Shown piece after piece: positions 1 to 8,217 of a DNA stretch of 64,000 bases. Source of the stretch: Arthrobacter jinronghuae (GTDB lineage Bacteria > Actinomycetota > Actinomycetes > Actinomycetales > Micrococcaceae); assembly GCF_025244825.1 (NCBI RefSeq), contig NZ_CP104263.1, positions 3,410,001-3,474,000 on the forward strand, in the 5' to 3' direction. A program made the translations under genes and the position numbers. Positions within the stretch are counted from its first letter, which is position 1. The number at the start of each line of letters is the position of its first letter. The notes beneath the pieces are model-generated. The model ran no database searches. It was not told the origin of the DNA and worked only from the letters and a program-made list of their open reading frames with translations.

Positions 1-1
1 C

Positions 2-427
2 GGGCGCATCGCCGAGCTTGATGACAGCACGGTGACCACCAGCGAACTGGTGCAGAGCTGGCTTCCCGGAGCGCAGTACGTCAAGGCCTTCAATAACATC
101 CTGGCCCATCACATTCCGCTTCTGGCCCGTCCCGCCGGGTCCGCTGACCGCTCCGCGCTCCCCATCGCCTCCGACGACGACTCGGCCAAGGCCGAGGCGG
201 CCGCACTCATCGACGCGCTGGGCTACGACGTCGTCGACGCCGGCACCGTCGCCGAGAGCTGGAGGTTTGAGCCGGACTCCGCAGGCTACACCCGTCTGTA
301 CCTCGCGGATGCCGGCACACCCGACGACCAGCTGATGACCTCGGCTCCGGGCACAACCCCCAAGGAGAAGGTCGAGTCTGCGCTGGCGTCGGCCACCCGG
401 GTGAACGTGGCCGAACGCCTCTTCTAA
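2..427 (+). CDS. NADPH-dependent F420 reductase-like protein (5' end cut off)
   Basis: The reading frame is already open at base 2, so the gene starts before the window. The 141 visible residues are the C-terminal part of a dinucleotide-binding oxidoreductase of the F420-dependent NADP reductase (Fno-like) family. The stretch VKAFNNI followed by an Ala/Asp-rich helical region and a VVDAG...AESWRFEP segment is typical of that family. The Rossmann GxGxxG motif would lie upstream and cannot be seen. The GTG at 32 could be taken as a start, but the protein would then lack its nucleotide-binding half, so I read it as internal. The gene converges on the next one across a strong hairpin. Confidence 0.75.
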   Translation, partial: GRIAELDDSTVTTSELVQSWLPGAQYVKAFNNILAHHIPLLARPAGSADRSALPIASDDDSAKAEAAALIDALGYDVVDAGTVAESWRFEPDSAGYTRLYLADAGTPDDQLMTSAPGTTPKEKVESALASATRVNVAERLF

Positions 428-442
428 GCGGTAGCCGGGTTC

Positions 443-480
443 TTCCCGCGCGGCGGCTGGTTCCGGCCGCCGCGCGGGAA
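443..480. terminator. Hairpin terminator between convergent genes
   Basis: A perfect 15-bp inverted repeat (arms 443-457 and 466-480, loop of 8) lies between the stops of two converging genes. It has no T-tract on either side, so it may act as a bidirectional stem or need Rho. Confidence 0.6.
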
Positions 481-488
481 GCACCGCC

Positions 489-1040
489 TCAGCCCACGGC
501 GTAGGTCACCCGGACGCCCCCGTTGTCGAGGCGTTGTTCCCGCAGGAGGCGAAGGTTCAGCGGCAACCCGTCGGGCAGGGCCCGCGTGCCGCCGCCCGCA
601 ATTACCGGACAGATCACCAGCGACACAATGTCGACCAGTCCCATCCGCATGGCGCTCTTGGCCAGTTCCGGTCCGCCGATCATGACGTTTCCCGCGGCCT
701 TGGCGCGTTCCACGGCTTCCGGAGTCAGGGTGGGTGCCAAAGTCGTCCGGCCGGTGAAAACATCCTGCAGGGTGGAGGAAAACACCACCTTGGGCACCGC
801 CGACCAGGCGTCCGCGAACCTATCAGTCCCCGGAAGGCCAACCGACGCGGCGCGGTCGGTCTCCCACACGGACAGGGTTTCGTACATCCGCCGCCCGTAG
901 AGCACGGTGGCCGCGTCCTCCAGGTCCTCGGAATGGGAGGCAAGAAAATCTTCGGTCGGCTCCAGCCAGGCAAAGTTACCGTCAGCGTCGGCGCTGTACC
1001 CGTCCAGCGAGCAGTTCATGGAGTATGTAAGGGATCCCAT
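489..1040 (-). CDS. Dihydrofolate reductase / RibD C-terminal family protein
   Basis: A 183-residue protein with the RibD C-terminal (bacterial dihydrofolate-reductase-like) fold. It begins with the NCSLDGY strand, followed by the LYGRRMYE segment that contacts NADPH in the family, and the Gly-rich NVMIGGPELAKSAM turn near residue 128. Members reduce pterin- or pyrimidine-type substrates; many stand-alone actinobacterial copies have no known substrate. I chose the ATG at 1040 over the longer frame to 1091 because the residues upstream are not family-like. A GGAG lies about 10-14 bases before this start. It appears to be a single-gene unit. Confidence 0.85.
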   Translation of the reverse strand: MGSLTYSMNCSLDGYSADADGNFAWLEPTEDFLASHSEDLEDAATVLYGRRMYETLSVWETDRAASVGLPGTDRFADAWSAVPKVVFSSTLQDVFTGRTTLAPTLTPEAVERAKAAGNVMIGGPELAKSAMRMGLVDIVSLVICPVIAGGGTRALPDGLPLNLRLLREQRLDNGGVRVTYAVG

Positions 1041-1106
1041 CCCCCAACTCCACCCTCCGGCTTTTCCCCGCACAAGGGTGCAGGCACGCATGATGGGTCG
1101 CCGGTT

Positions 1107-2654
1107 CTACTTCGAACGCGAGTACATCACCAGCAGGACGCAGACCGCGGAAAAGCCCGCCTGCGCCAGGAGCAGCACTCCGGGAACGTAGCCAAGAAAC
1201 AGGCCGAGCAGCAGCGGCACCGCCGCCAGCAGGATCGCGTCCAGCCCCTGGGCCAGAGACCCGGTCTGCGCGGACGGCACCGGACCGAACACGGTCTCTG
1301 TCGGCGGAGCGGTCCAGTCCGGCAGCGGCCGGTAGGCACCCCGCACCGCCGCGGCGCCGAACCCGACCCCGGCGAGCGCACCGAGCCCGATCAACGCCGG
1401 ACTGCCCGCACCCAGCAGCACCAGGACGGCGCAGAACCCTGCAGACCACAGCACCAGTGCGGCGGCGGGCAGGGCCGTCCGGCTCAGCCGCACCAGTGCC
1501 GGGGACAGCGGCAGCAGCGCGTCCAGCCCCGGCGTGACCGCGGTCTGCCGGGCCAGGGCACCCAGCGCCGGAACCACCGCGCAGATGGTGAGCAGGATGA
1601 TGACCAGCTGCAGCGGCGCCGGCTGCTGCCCGGCGGACAGCAAAACCGTGAGGCACAGCAGGAGCAGCAGTACGGGACGGGCCCAGGTCCCGGGAGTGCG
1701 CAGGAACGCGGTGGCATCCGCACGCAGCAGTGCGCCGAACGGGCTGCGCGCTCCCCTGGCGTACCAGCGCCGCGCACGGGAGGTCGTCCGGCCGCGCGGA
1801 GTGCCGGCGAACGCCCGGCCGAGCTCGTTGGTGTCCATCAGATACAGCGCGGCACCGGCGTGCCCGGACACCCCGCCGCCGCGGATCAGCTCGCGGCCCG
1901 GGATCGCACCCATCCGCGCGAACACCAGCGCCCACAGTCCGACGACGGCGGCCAGCGCCACGGCGGCCGGCCAGAGTTCCCCGGCGGCGGCCAGCCGGGT
2001 AAGGAAACTCAGCATGCCCAGCAGCACCAGCCCGCCGGCCGCACCCGACACTCCGCCCGGGAAGCCGTTCCCCGCCGACTGCCGCAGGGCCGAAACCAGC
2101 AGGGCACAGACCGCGGCCAGCCCGAAGACGGCGGCGCCGAGGAACTGGCCTTCCAATGTTGCCTGCAGGTCGGTGATGAAGCCGACCGGAAGGTATAGGA
2201 CCGCACCTCCTGCCCAGACCAGGCCCACCCGGCGAAGCAGCGGTCCGGCCAGGAAGGAGCGCCGGTCCACGGGCAGGCTTAGCCACCAGTACCCCTCGGC
2301 CGAGGCCACGGCCACCGGCCCGAGCTTCCGCGCCCCGGCCATCACCGCAGCCAGGACCGCGAACAGCAGGACGGTCACCGCCGCGCCGTCGGGCAGGGCA
2401 CTCCAGTCCGCGGCCACGATGGTGCGGCGGCCGCCGGTTCCGGGACCCAGAGCCTTCGCGACCTCGTTCCGCATCGCTAAAACCAGTCCCCCGGCCAGCG
2501 CTCCGATGGTTGCGACCCCCAGCAAGGTGGCATAGGCATCCAGCAGCACATCCCGGACGCGGACGCTGCCGCGGCGGTGTTCCCGCGAGGCGACACGGCT
2601 GTAGCGGGCGGGGTTGAACTCCGTCGGCAGGCCGGCGGCTTCACTGAGCGTCAC
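1107..2654 (-). CDS. DUF6297-like ABC transporter membrane protein
   Basis: A 515-residue, very hydrophobic protein with roughly a dozen predicted membrane segments, rich in Ala, Leu and Val. It starts with GTG at 2654, only 3 bases after the stop of the upstream ABC ATPase gene, so the two are co-transcribed and almost certainly form one transporter. The sequence looks like the DUF6297 family, large actinobacterial permeases found next to a lone ATPase. Cys 'DR' or solute-binding partners are absent, which argues for an exporter or an envelope function rather than uptake. The substrate is unknown. Confidence 0.7.
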   Translation of the reverse strand: MTLSEAAGLPTEFNPARYSRVASREHRRGSVRVRDVLLDAYATLLGVATIGALAGGLVLAMRNEVAKALGPGTGGRRTIVAADWSALPDGAAVTVLLFAVLAAVMAGARKLGPVAVASAEGYWWLSLPVDRRSFLAGPLLRRVGLVWAGGAVLYLPVGFITDLQATLEGQFLGAAVFGLAAVCALLVSALRQSAGNGFPGGVSGAAGGLVLLGMLSFLTRLAAAGELWPAAVALAAVVGLWALVFARMGAIPGRELIRGGGVSGHAGAALYLMDTNELGRAFAGTPRGRTTSRARRWYARGARSPFGALLRADATAFLRTPGTWARPVLLLLLCLTVLLSAGQQPAPLQLVIILLTICAVVPALGALARQTAVTPGLDALLPLSPALVRLSRTALPAAALVLWSAGFCAVLVLLGAGSPALIGLGALAGVGFGAAAVRGAYRPLPDWTAPPTETVFGPVPSAQTGSLAQGLDAILLAAVPLLLGLFLGYVPGVLLLAQAGFSAVCVLLVMYSRSK

Positions 2655-2657
2655 AGG

Positions 2658-3353
2658 TTACCGGCCCGCAATCTCGGCCGCGGCGAGGGCCGGCTCGATC
2701 TCCTGCACCTCGTCATCGATCAGCAGGCAGCGTCCAGCCGTCGCCAGCAGCAGCGCGGGGTCGTGGGTCACGAGCAGCACCGTCCCGCCGTCGTCGGCGT
2801 ACCGGCGGATCCGCTTCCCCACCCGTTCGCGCATCACCGGGTCCAGGCGCTGTTCCGGTTCGTCGAGGATCAGCAGGGAGGACGGCCGGATCAGGGCCGA
2901 GGCGAGCAGCAGCCGCCGTCGCTGGCCGGAGGAGACCGACTCCGGGACGGCGTCGGCGCGGTCCTGCAGGCCGAAAAAGTCCAGTTCCGCGTCGACGGCG
3001 GCGTCCGGGTCCGCGACCCCGTGCCCGCGGGCGACCAGCTGCAGGTGTTCCCGCAATGACAGGGAAGGGAAGAACGCATCCTCGTCGAAGAGTGCGGCCA
3101 CCTGCCGGCGGAACGGGATGGCGTCCTCGTTGGCTGGCAGGCCGTGTACGCGCACCTCGCCGTCGAGCATCAGCTGTTTCCCGGCGATGGTGCGGGCGGC
3201 GGTGGATTTGCCGGCGCCGTTGAAGCCCACGACGCCGAGGATCTCGCCGACGTCCGCCGAGGCGGTGATGGCGCCGCAGACGGGTGCACCGGCGTAGCCC
3301 ACCAGTAGGTTGGAAATCTCGAGCACGGCCCCCGCAGCAGTCATGCCGTCCAA
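2658..3353 (-). CDS. ABC transporter ATP-binding protein
   Basis: A 231-residue ABC ATPase. Walker A is GFNGAGKST (residues 43-51). The signature is SSGQRRRL, a variant of LSGGQ. Walker B is LLILDEP, followed by the H-loop LLVTHDP. It has no membrane domain of its own; the next gene on the same strand supplies it. The C-terminus ends with an Ala/Glu-rich helix. Together with the DUF6297-like partner it should power export or membrane remodelling. Confidence 0.9.
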   Translation of the reverse strand: MDGMTAAGAVLEISNLLVGYAGAPVCGAITASADVGEILGVVGFNGAGKSTAARTIAGKQLMLDGEVRVHGLPANEDAIPFRRQVAALFDEDAFFPSLSLREHLQLVARGHGVADPDAAVDAELDFFGLQDRADAVPESVSSGQRRRLLLASALIRPSSLLILDEPEQRLDPVMRERVGKRIRRYADDGGTVLLVTHDPALLLATAGRCLLIDDEVQEIEPALAAAEIAGR

Positions 3354-3375
3354 TCTAGCGGGCGTAGGCGCCTTT

Positions 3376-3690
3376 TTAGTGGAGTGTCTTCAGTCCGATG
3401 ACGCCGCCGACGATCATGGCGAGGAACAGGATCTTCAGCAGGGACACGGATTCCGCACCCGTGGCCATGGCGTAAATGACGGTCAGCGTGGCGCCGATGC
3501 CCACCCAGACAGCGTATGAGGTGCCCAGCGGCAGTTCCCGCATGGCATAAGCGAGTCCGGCCATGCTCGCCAGCAGGGCGGTAACGAAGATGGCCGAGGG
3601 CCAGAACCGGCTGAAGCCCTGCGATTTGTCCAGGGCGGTGGCCCACACTGCTTCCAGGACGCCGGACAGCACCAGAACAATCCATGACAT
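3376..3690 (-). CDS. sugE: Guanidinium exporter, SMR family (SugE/Gdx)
   Basis: A 104-residue protein with four membrane helices of the small multidrug resistance family. The central Glu of helix 1 (E13 in SGVLEAVWA) couples proton and substrate exchange in this family. The run GTSYAVWVGIGA in helix 3 and GVIGLK at the end are SugE/Gdx features. Gdx proteins exchange protons for guanidinium and form dual-topology dimers. The ATG at 3690 has a good Shine-Dalgarno (AAGGGAG at 3697-3703). A guanidine-III riboswitch ends directly before that site, which fixes the substrate as guanidinium rather than quaternary ammonium drugs. The longer frame to 3780 runs through the riboswitch and is not coding. 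Confidence 0.95.
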   Translation of the reverse strand: MSWIVLVLSGVLEAVWATALDKSQGFSRFWPSAIFVTALLASMAGLAYAMRELPLGTSYAVWVGIGATLTVIYAMATGAESVSLLKILFLAMIVGGVIGLKTLH

Positions 3691-3694
3691 GAGA

Positions 3695-3750
3695 GTCTCC
3701 CTTGGGCCGTCTTGTCGCACACCGGGTACGGCACCCCTCGTCCGGGAGAC
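3695..3750 (-). promoter_or_regulatory. Guanidine-III riboswitch with anti-SD expression platform
   Basis: Read on the minus strand, 3746-3704 matches the guanidine-III class almost base for base: CCGGACGAGG, then GCCGTACCCGG, then ACAAGACGGC. The two CCGG blocks form P1, and GCCGT pairs with ACGGC to complete the pseudoknot. GTCTCCC at 3750-3744, which includes the first bases of the aptamer, is a perfect 7-base complement of GGGAGAC at 3701-3695, the Shine-Dalgarno of sugE. Guanidine binding should lock the pseudoknot, release the Shine-Dalgarno and switch translation on. The aptamer class is clear from sequence; the switching mechanism is inferred. Confidence 0.93.
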
Positions 3751-4053
3751 CGTGTCGCGGCCTCCCTTCCACGGTCGCACGTCAGGTTTTCCGGGGCAAC
3801 CTGGCTTCCCGGCGGGTGAACCGGCTGATGCCGTGGTCCTGGCGCGAATCGAAAGGGCAATAGTTACCGTTTTTCGGCTGAAAATCGGTAATTTGTGCTC
3901 TTTCGATGCAGCACACCCTCCACGCCCTCCCCGCGGCGGCCCGGTGCACCATTACTGGCTCACCGCTGCGCCTGCACGGGAATTCACGGCCGGCCGGTAA
4001 CCGGGAAGCGCAGACCGTCGACCCGCCGGCCCGATAGTGCCAGAGTTTTAGCC
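3751..4053. other. Noncoding spacer between sugE and the next gene
   Basis: About 300 bases with no convincing gene. It must hold the sugE promoter and leader (minus strand) and the promoter of the small gene starting at 4054. The AT-richer stretch at about 3858-3905 is the likeliest promoter zone, but I see no confident -35/-10 pair. Confidence 0.4.
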
Positions 4054-4293
4054 ATGACTGATGAACAGTTTGAGCGCGATGACCTGGGCATTGCCCTCTG
4101 GTGGCCGATGCTCACCTCCGAGTCCCGCGAGTGGCTGACCGCCAATAACGGCGACGCGGTGGAGGCGTGGGTGGTGGAGGACATCTCCCGCAGCCGAGGC
4201 ATGGCTTCCGACGGCAGCGGGTCCTACTACCTGCCGGATGCCGCCGTGGACTGGATCGAAGCCAAGTCCAACGGCGAAATACCGGGGCTCTGA
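4054..4293 (+). CDS. Small hypothetical protein, 79 aa
   Basis: A 79-residue soluble, acidic protein I do not recognise. It has a Trp-rich N-terminal half (ALWWPMLTSESREWL) and a DAAVDWIEAKSNGEIPGL end that looks like a short helical domain. The ATG at 4054 is preferred over longer readings because upstream residues are Arg/Pro-rich noise. It ends 7 bases before the LssY-like gene, so the two are probably co-transcribed. No catalytic motif is visible. Confidence 0.7.
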   Translation: MTDEQFERDDLGIALWWPMLTSESREWLTANNGDAVEAWVVEDISRSRGMASDGSGSYYLPDAAVDWIEAKSNGEIPGL

Positions 4294-4300
4294 CTTCCGG

Positions 4301-5677
4301 ATGATCCGGCCGGGCCCCGTGGAGGAGTCCGACGGCGGACCGGCGGCAACCGCCGTCGACTGGGCTTTCTTCACGTTCAGCGCCATCGGGGCGGCTTGGT
4401 TTGCCGTGTTCCTGCTGGAGGAAAGCCTTCAGCAGCGGCACGTCTGGTTCCTGGTGGTGTTCTGGGCGGCGCTGGCGTATCTGGTGCTGCCGCGCCTGGA
4501 CAGGGTCCTGACCCAGATTTTCATCCCGAACTACTTCATGGGCCGCACCCGCACCAGTGCCGGCCTGTTCGGCGACGCCGTCAACCTGGCTTTCCTGGGC
4601 AGCGAGGGACAGCTGCGGGGCGCACTGGAAAAGGCGGGCTGGAAGCTCGCTGACCCGGTGACCCTGTCCAGCAGCTGGCGCATTGTCTCCTCCACCCTGC
4701 TGCACCGCAGCTACGTCCAGGCCCCGGTGAGCCCCCTGCTCCTGTTCGACCGGCAGCAGGATTTCGCCTACGAGCAGGAAGTGCACGGCAATCCCCGGCA
4801 GCGCCATCATGTCCGGTTCTGGCGCTGCCCCGAGGGATGGATGCTTCCCGGCGGCATCGCCGCGGACTGGCTGGGTGCCGCGTCCTTTGACCGTGCCGTC
4901 GGTTTATCCCTGTTCACCCTGCAGGTCACGCACCGGGTCGGAGAGAATATCGACGCCGAACGGGACTACCTGATCGATTCCCTCCGGGGCGCCTCCCCCG
5001 CAGTGTCCGTGGAGGTCATCAAGAACTTCTCCACCGGATACCACTCCCGCAACGGCGGCGGGGATTCGATTGTCACCGACGGGGACCTGCCGGTGGCGGA
5101 CCTGAGCAATCTGCCGGAGACCGGCCCCGCCGTGCCGACGGGGGCGGCAGCCGCCCGCCGGGAGCGGCCGCCGGCACCCGTGGTTTTCGGCACGGTCCTG
5201 GTGTTGCTGCGCGGACTTGCCGCCCTGGCGGTGGCGGCACCCTTTCTGGTGCATTTGACCGACATCTCCCTGGTGATCAACCTGCTGGGTACGCAGAGCC
5301 GTGGCCTCGCCGAGCTGGGCAGCGCCTACGCCCCCACCAGCGTCTCCCTGACCGTGTTCGCCGGCGTGGAGGCGGTGCTGGCCGTGCTCATTCTTCGCGG
5401 CAGCAACTCTGCCCGGATTACTGCGATGTCCCTGAGCTCGGTCGCCATCGCCGTGCAGGTAGCAGCCGCGTCCGCCGGTCCCGAGACCGCGCTGCGGACC
5501 AACCTGTTCGGCTACGCCTTCGACGTCCTGCTGATCCTTGCCCTGTCCAGCGACCGGGCTCGGATCTACGCCCGCTCCCGCAGCCGCGCGCGCGCCCACC
5601 GCCGCCGCGTGCGCTCCCGCCGTCGTCGTCCGCCGGCCCCTGTCCGGAGCGCGGGTGCCACCGGTCCGCCCCGCTAG
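4301..5677 (+). CDS. LssY C-terminal domain membrane protein
   Basis: A 458-residue protein. Two membrane helices (about residues 20-65) precede a soluble region of the LssY C-terminal type: GRTRTSAG near 80, LEKAGWKLADPV, and FWRCPEG...ERDYLIDSL. A second group of about four membrane helices follows, roughly residues 290-420. The tail is extremely Arg-rich (RSRSRARAHRRRVRSRRRR) and should sit in the cytoplasm. LssY was named from a Legionella secretion locus, but the domain's function is unknown, and nothing here links it to secretion. Its stop overlaps the stop of the convergent AraC gene by 4 bases. Confidence 0.75.
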   Translation: MIRPGPVEESDGGPAATAVDWAFFTFSAIGAAWFAVFLLEESLQQRHVWFLVVFWAALAYLVLPRLDRVLTQIFIPNYFMGRTRTSAGLFGDAVNLAFLGSEGQLRGALEKAGWKLADPVTLSSSWRIVSSTLLHRSYVQAPVSPLLLFDRQQDFAYEQEVHGNPRQRHHVRFWRCPEGWMLPGGIAADWLGAASFDRAVGLSLFTLQVTHRVGENIDAERDYLIDSLRGASPAVSVEVIKNFSTGYHSRNGGGDSIVTDGDLPVADLSNLPETGPAVPTGAAAARRERPPAPVVFGTVLVLLRGLAALAVAAPFLVHLTDISLVINLLGTQSRGLAELGSAYAPTSVSLTVFAGVEAVLAVLILRGSNSARITAMSLSSVAIAVQVAAASAGPETALRTNLFGYAFDVLLILALSSDRARIYARSRSRARAHRRRVRSRRRRPPAPVRSAGATGPPR

Positions 5678-6606
5678 TCCGCCGGCTGCAGCGTGCGCAC
5701 CCGCGACCGGTAATGCAGGGGGGACTCGCCGACGCTGCGTTTGAAGGCCGTACTGAACGCGCTTTCGGAAGAAAAGCCCAGCTCCAGCGCCAGGGACCGG
5801 ATCCGGGTATCCCCGGAACGCAGTTCCCGCTGCGCCACGAGCATGCGCCAGTTGTTCAGGTACGCGCGGGGCGGAGTGCCGGCAACGTCCCGAAACCGCT
5901 CCGCGAAGGCGGTGCGGGACATGGCGGCTGCGTTCGCGAGTTCCGCCAGGCTCGGAGGCGGCACCCCTGGGGCATGTATCAGGGCCAGGGCCGGGCGGAG
6001 CCGTTCATCGGCTATCAGCTTCAGCCATCCCTGCGGGAGTTCGGCATCGGTGATGAAGGACCGTAGTACGTCCAGCAGCAGGAGCTGAGCATATTGGCGG
6101 ACCGCAAACCCGGAGCCGATCTGCTGCCGGGAAACTTCGTCGAAAAGACGCCGAATCAGCATGTGCAGGTGGGGTGCGGCTTCCGTGCCGGACCGGACGT
6201 GGGCCACGGACGGCAGCGCCTGCAGCAGCAGGTCCCGGCCCACGGTATTCACCGCCACCCGGCCGCCAATGATGATGTCCTCGGTTCCGGGCTCGCCCTC
6301 CCCTGCCCGGACAAAGGTGCCGCTCGCGGGCGGATCGACGCGGGCGGGCACTGCATCTCCGCTGCCGCCGTGGAGCCGCAGCCAGGTGCGGCCGTTGAGG
6401 ACGACGACGTCGCCCGCCTCCAGAAGCAGAGGTTCTTCAAGGCCGTCGGTCGCCAGTTTCATGCTGCCCTGCACCACGGCGAAGAACTTCACGTCGTCGT
6501 CAAGCCTTGCCTCCGTTTCCCAGCGGCCGTGCACGGCGATGCTCCCGGAGATGACGCCCCGGACTTGGATGAAATCGAGGACTTCGGATAAACGGTCTGA
6601 AACCAT
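5674..6606 (-). CDS. AraC-family transcriptional regulator with cupin sensor
   Basis: A 310-residue regulator. Residues 1-100 form an AraC-type cupin (VVQGSMKLATDG, LEAGDVVVLNGRTWLRLHG). The C-terminal 100 residues hold two helix-turn-helix units, LAELANAAAMSRTAFAERF and IRSLALELGFSSESAFSTAF, the second being the classic AraC signature. It is divergent from the SDR gene at 6722 with 115 bases between, so it very likely controls that gene in response to a small organic effector. A palindrome in the spacer is a candidate site. Confidence 0.92.
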   Translation of the reverse strand: MVSDRLSEVLDFIQVRGVISGSIAVHGRWETEARLDDDVKFFAVVQGSMKLATDGLEEPLLLEAGDVVVLNGRTWLRLHGGSGDAVPARVDPPASGTFVRAGEGEPGTEDIIIGGRVAVNTVGRDLLLQALPSVAHVRSGTEAAPHLHMLIRRLFDEVSRQQIGSGFAVRQYAQLLLLDVLRSFITDAELPQGWLKLIADERLRPALALIHAPGVPPPSLAELANAAAMSRTAFAERFRDVAGTPPRAYLNNWRMLVAQRELRSGDTRIRSLALELGFSSESAFSTAFKRSVGESPLHYRSRVRTLQPAD

Positions 6607-6624
6607 ATCTGTACTCTAGAGCAA

Positions 6625-6640
6625 GAAATGCGGACATTTC
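6625..6640. promoter_or_regulatory. Candidate AraC-site palindrome
   Basis: GAAATGCGGACATTTC is a 6-bp perfect inverted repeat around CGGA in the divergent AraC/SDR spacer. Short symmetrical sites are less typical of AraC proteins than direct repeats, so the link to this regulator is tentative. Confidence 0.35.
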
Positions 6641-6721
6641 CTTATTCCTAGTCCCGAATATTGGGCACAGAGTGGAGGTACCTTCCACAACCGGGAAGAA
6701 ACCGCTTTTCCAAGGAGTGCC

Positions 6722-7459
6722 ATGAATGACAGCATGATTTCCCTCGTCACGGGAGCCAACAAGGGTATCGGCCGGCAGATTGCCGGCCAGCTGGCCGCAC
6801 TCGGCCACACCGTGGTGGTAGCCGCACGAAGCGCCGACGCCGGCGAGCGGGCCGCCGCGGAGCTGCGCAGGGAGGGTGGAGACGCCGTCGCCGTGGTTCT
6901 CGATGTAACCGATCCGGCCTCCGTATCGGCCGCGGCGGAGAGCGTTAAGACCCGCTTTGGGCGGCTGGATGCCCTGATAAACAACGCCGGCATCTCGGCG
7001 ACGCCGGGTGTCAGCTTTGCCGCCCAGCAGCCGGGATCGGCGGACGTGAACGAAATCCGCTCGGTTTTCGAGACCAACTTCTTCGGGGTCATTTCCGTGA
7101 CTGCGGCCTTCCTGCCGCTGCTGCGCCTGTCCGACGCCCCTCGGATTGTCAACGTCTCCAGCGTGGCCGGGTCCCTGGCCGCAGTATCCGATCCAGCCAA
7201 TACGGACCCCATCGCAGCCGGATACGCGCCCTCCAAAACAGCCCTGACCTCCCTGACGCTGCAGTATGCGAAGGGGCTGGCGCCGGAGGGCATCCTGGTT
7301 AATGCGGTTTGCCCGGGCTTTGTTGCCACGGATCTGAACGGTTTCCGGGGAACACGAACACCGGAGCAGGGCGCCAGGGCCGCCGTCCGGATGGCCACCA
7401 TCCCGGCCAACGGACCCAGCGGCACCTTCAGTGACGAGGACGGCCCCCTGCCTTGGTAA
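6722..7459 (+). CDS. SDR family oxidoreductase (carbonyl-reductase type)
   Basis: A 245-residue short-chain dehydrogenase. The NADP(H) motif TGANKGIG is at residues 9-16, followed by DVTDPAS, NNAGIS, and the catalytic YAPSK. The insertion between NNAGIS and the conserved N, and the ending GTFSDEDGPLPW, resemble plant and bacterial carbonyl-reductase-like SDRs. An AAGGAGTGCC Shine-Dalgarno directly precedes the ATG. It is divergent from, and probably regulated by, the AraC protein. Substrate not predictable. Confidence 0.9.
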   Translation: MNDSMISLVTGANKGIGRQIAGQLAALGHTVVVAARSADAGERAAAELRREGGDAVAVVLDVTDPASVSAAAESVKTRFGRLDALINNAGISATPGVSFAAQQPGSADVNEIRSVFETNFFGVISVTAAFLPLLRLSDAPRIVNVSSVAGSLAAVSDPANTDPIAAGYAPSKTALTSLTLQYAKGLAPEGILVNAVCPGFVATDLNGFRGTRTPEQGARAAVRMATIPANGPSGTFSDEDGPLPW

Positions 7460-7566
7460 CGCGAACCTTCGTCCGGGCGGCTTAGCCCCGGCAGGGTTAG
7501 CCAAAAATGCCGCTATCCCCCCGGCCACTGCTCGGCTATTGTCTGCGTAGGACCGGGGGGACACAC

Positions 7567-8208
7567 ATGAACACGCGAGTGACAGCAGCCATGGGCATTG
7601 CCGCAGCCGGCGCCCTATTCACCGGCGTACTCGCCGGTTGCGGAACCACCGACGCGGAAAGAAACGAGGCTCTGGCACGCGCCGAGGCCAGTGCCCGGCC
7701 CGCCCCGGAACCCACCATGACCCTGCAGCCCTGCCCGGGCGGCGAAATTATGCGGTTGGACCCGGCCGGGACCACCAGCATCAAACCCGATTGCTTCGAC
7801 CAGGCGGTTGCGGAGGCCATCGCGGAGTTCCCGGAGCCGCTGCCCGCCGGCACCTCGTGGCTGCTCGAAACCACCGATTTCAGCGATCCCGAAGTCCGGT
7901 CGAAGCAGGGGGACATCAGCATCGCGGACGGAGTCCAGGACACCACCGTCGCCGGCTATTGGCTCTGCGCTTGGATGGATTCCTACCTCCAGGCCCTCGA
8001 CAGCGGAGACGCTACCGGCCAGGAACACAGCATGGAGTACCTGGCCAAGTACACGTCCCTGCCCGCAATCCAAGAGAACATGGTCAACCCCGAAGTCTTT
8101 GATGCCTCCGTCATTGCCCCGGCACAGGCCGGAGATCCCGCTCAGCTGCGGGAGTTTTTCAAGGGCGACTGCTCGTCCTTCCTCCGGTCCGCGGATTCCT
8201 CCCGCTAG
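7567..8208 (+). CDS. Predicted lipoprotein, unknown function
   Basis: A 213-residue secreted protein. The N-terminus has a signal peptide ending in a lipobox (LAGC, Cys about residue 26), so it should be lipid-anchored on the outer face of the membrane. The mature part is acidic, with a Pro-rich linker followed by a globular domain with several Cys residues (CPGG, CFDQ, CAWMD, CSSF). I do not recognise a family. The ATG at 7567 follows GGGGGGA; the longer frame to 7507 would put charged residues before the signal peptide. Confidence 0.8.
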   Translation: MNTRVTAAMGIAAAGALFTGVLAGCGTTDAERNEALARAEASARPAPEPTMTLQPCPGGEIMRLDPAGTTSIKPDCFDQAVAEAIAEFPEPLPAGTSWLLETTDFSDPEVRSKQGDISIADGVQDTTVAGYWLCAWMDSYLQALDSGDATGQEHSMEYLAKYTSLPAIQENMVNPEVFDASVIAPAQAGDPAQLREFFKGDCSSFLRSADSSR

Positions 8209-8217
8209 CATGGCCCG

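Noticed and set aside
534..2198. Long plus-strand open frame opposite the reductase and DUF6297 genes
   Set aside because: Product is Arg/Gln/Pro-rich noise typical of GC-rich shadow frames.
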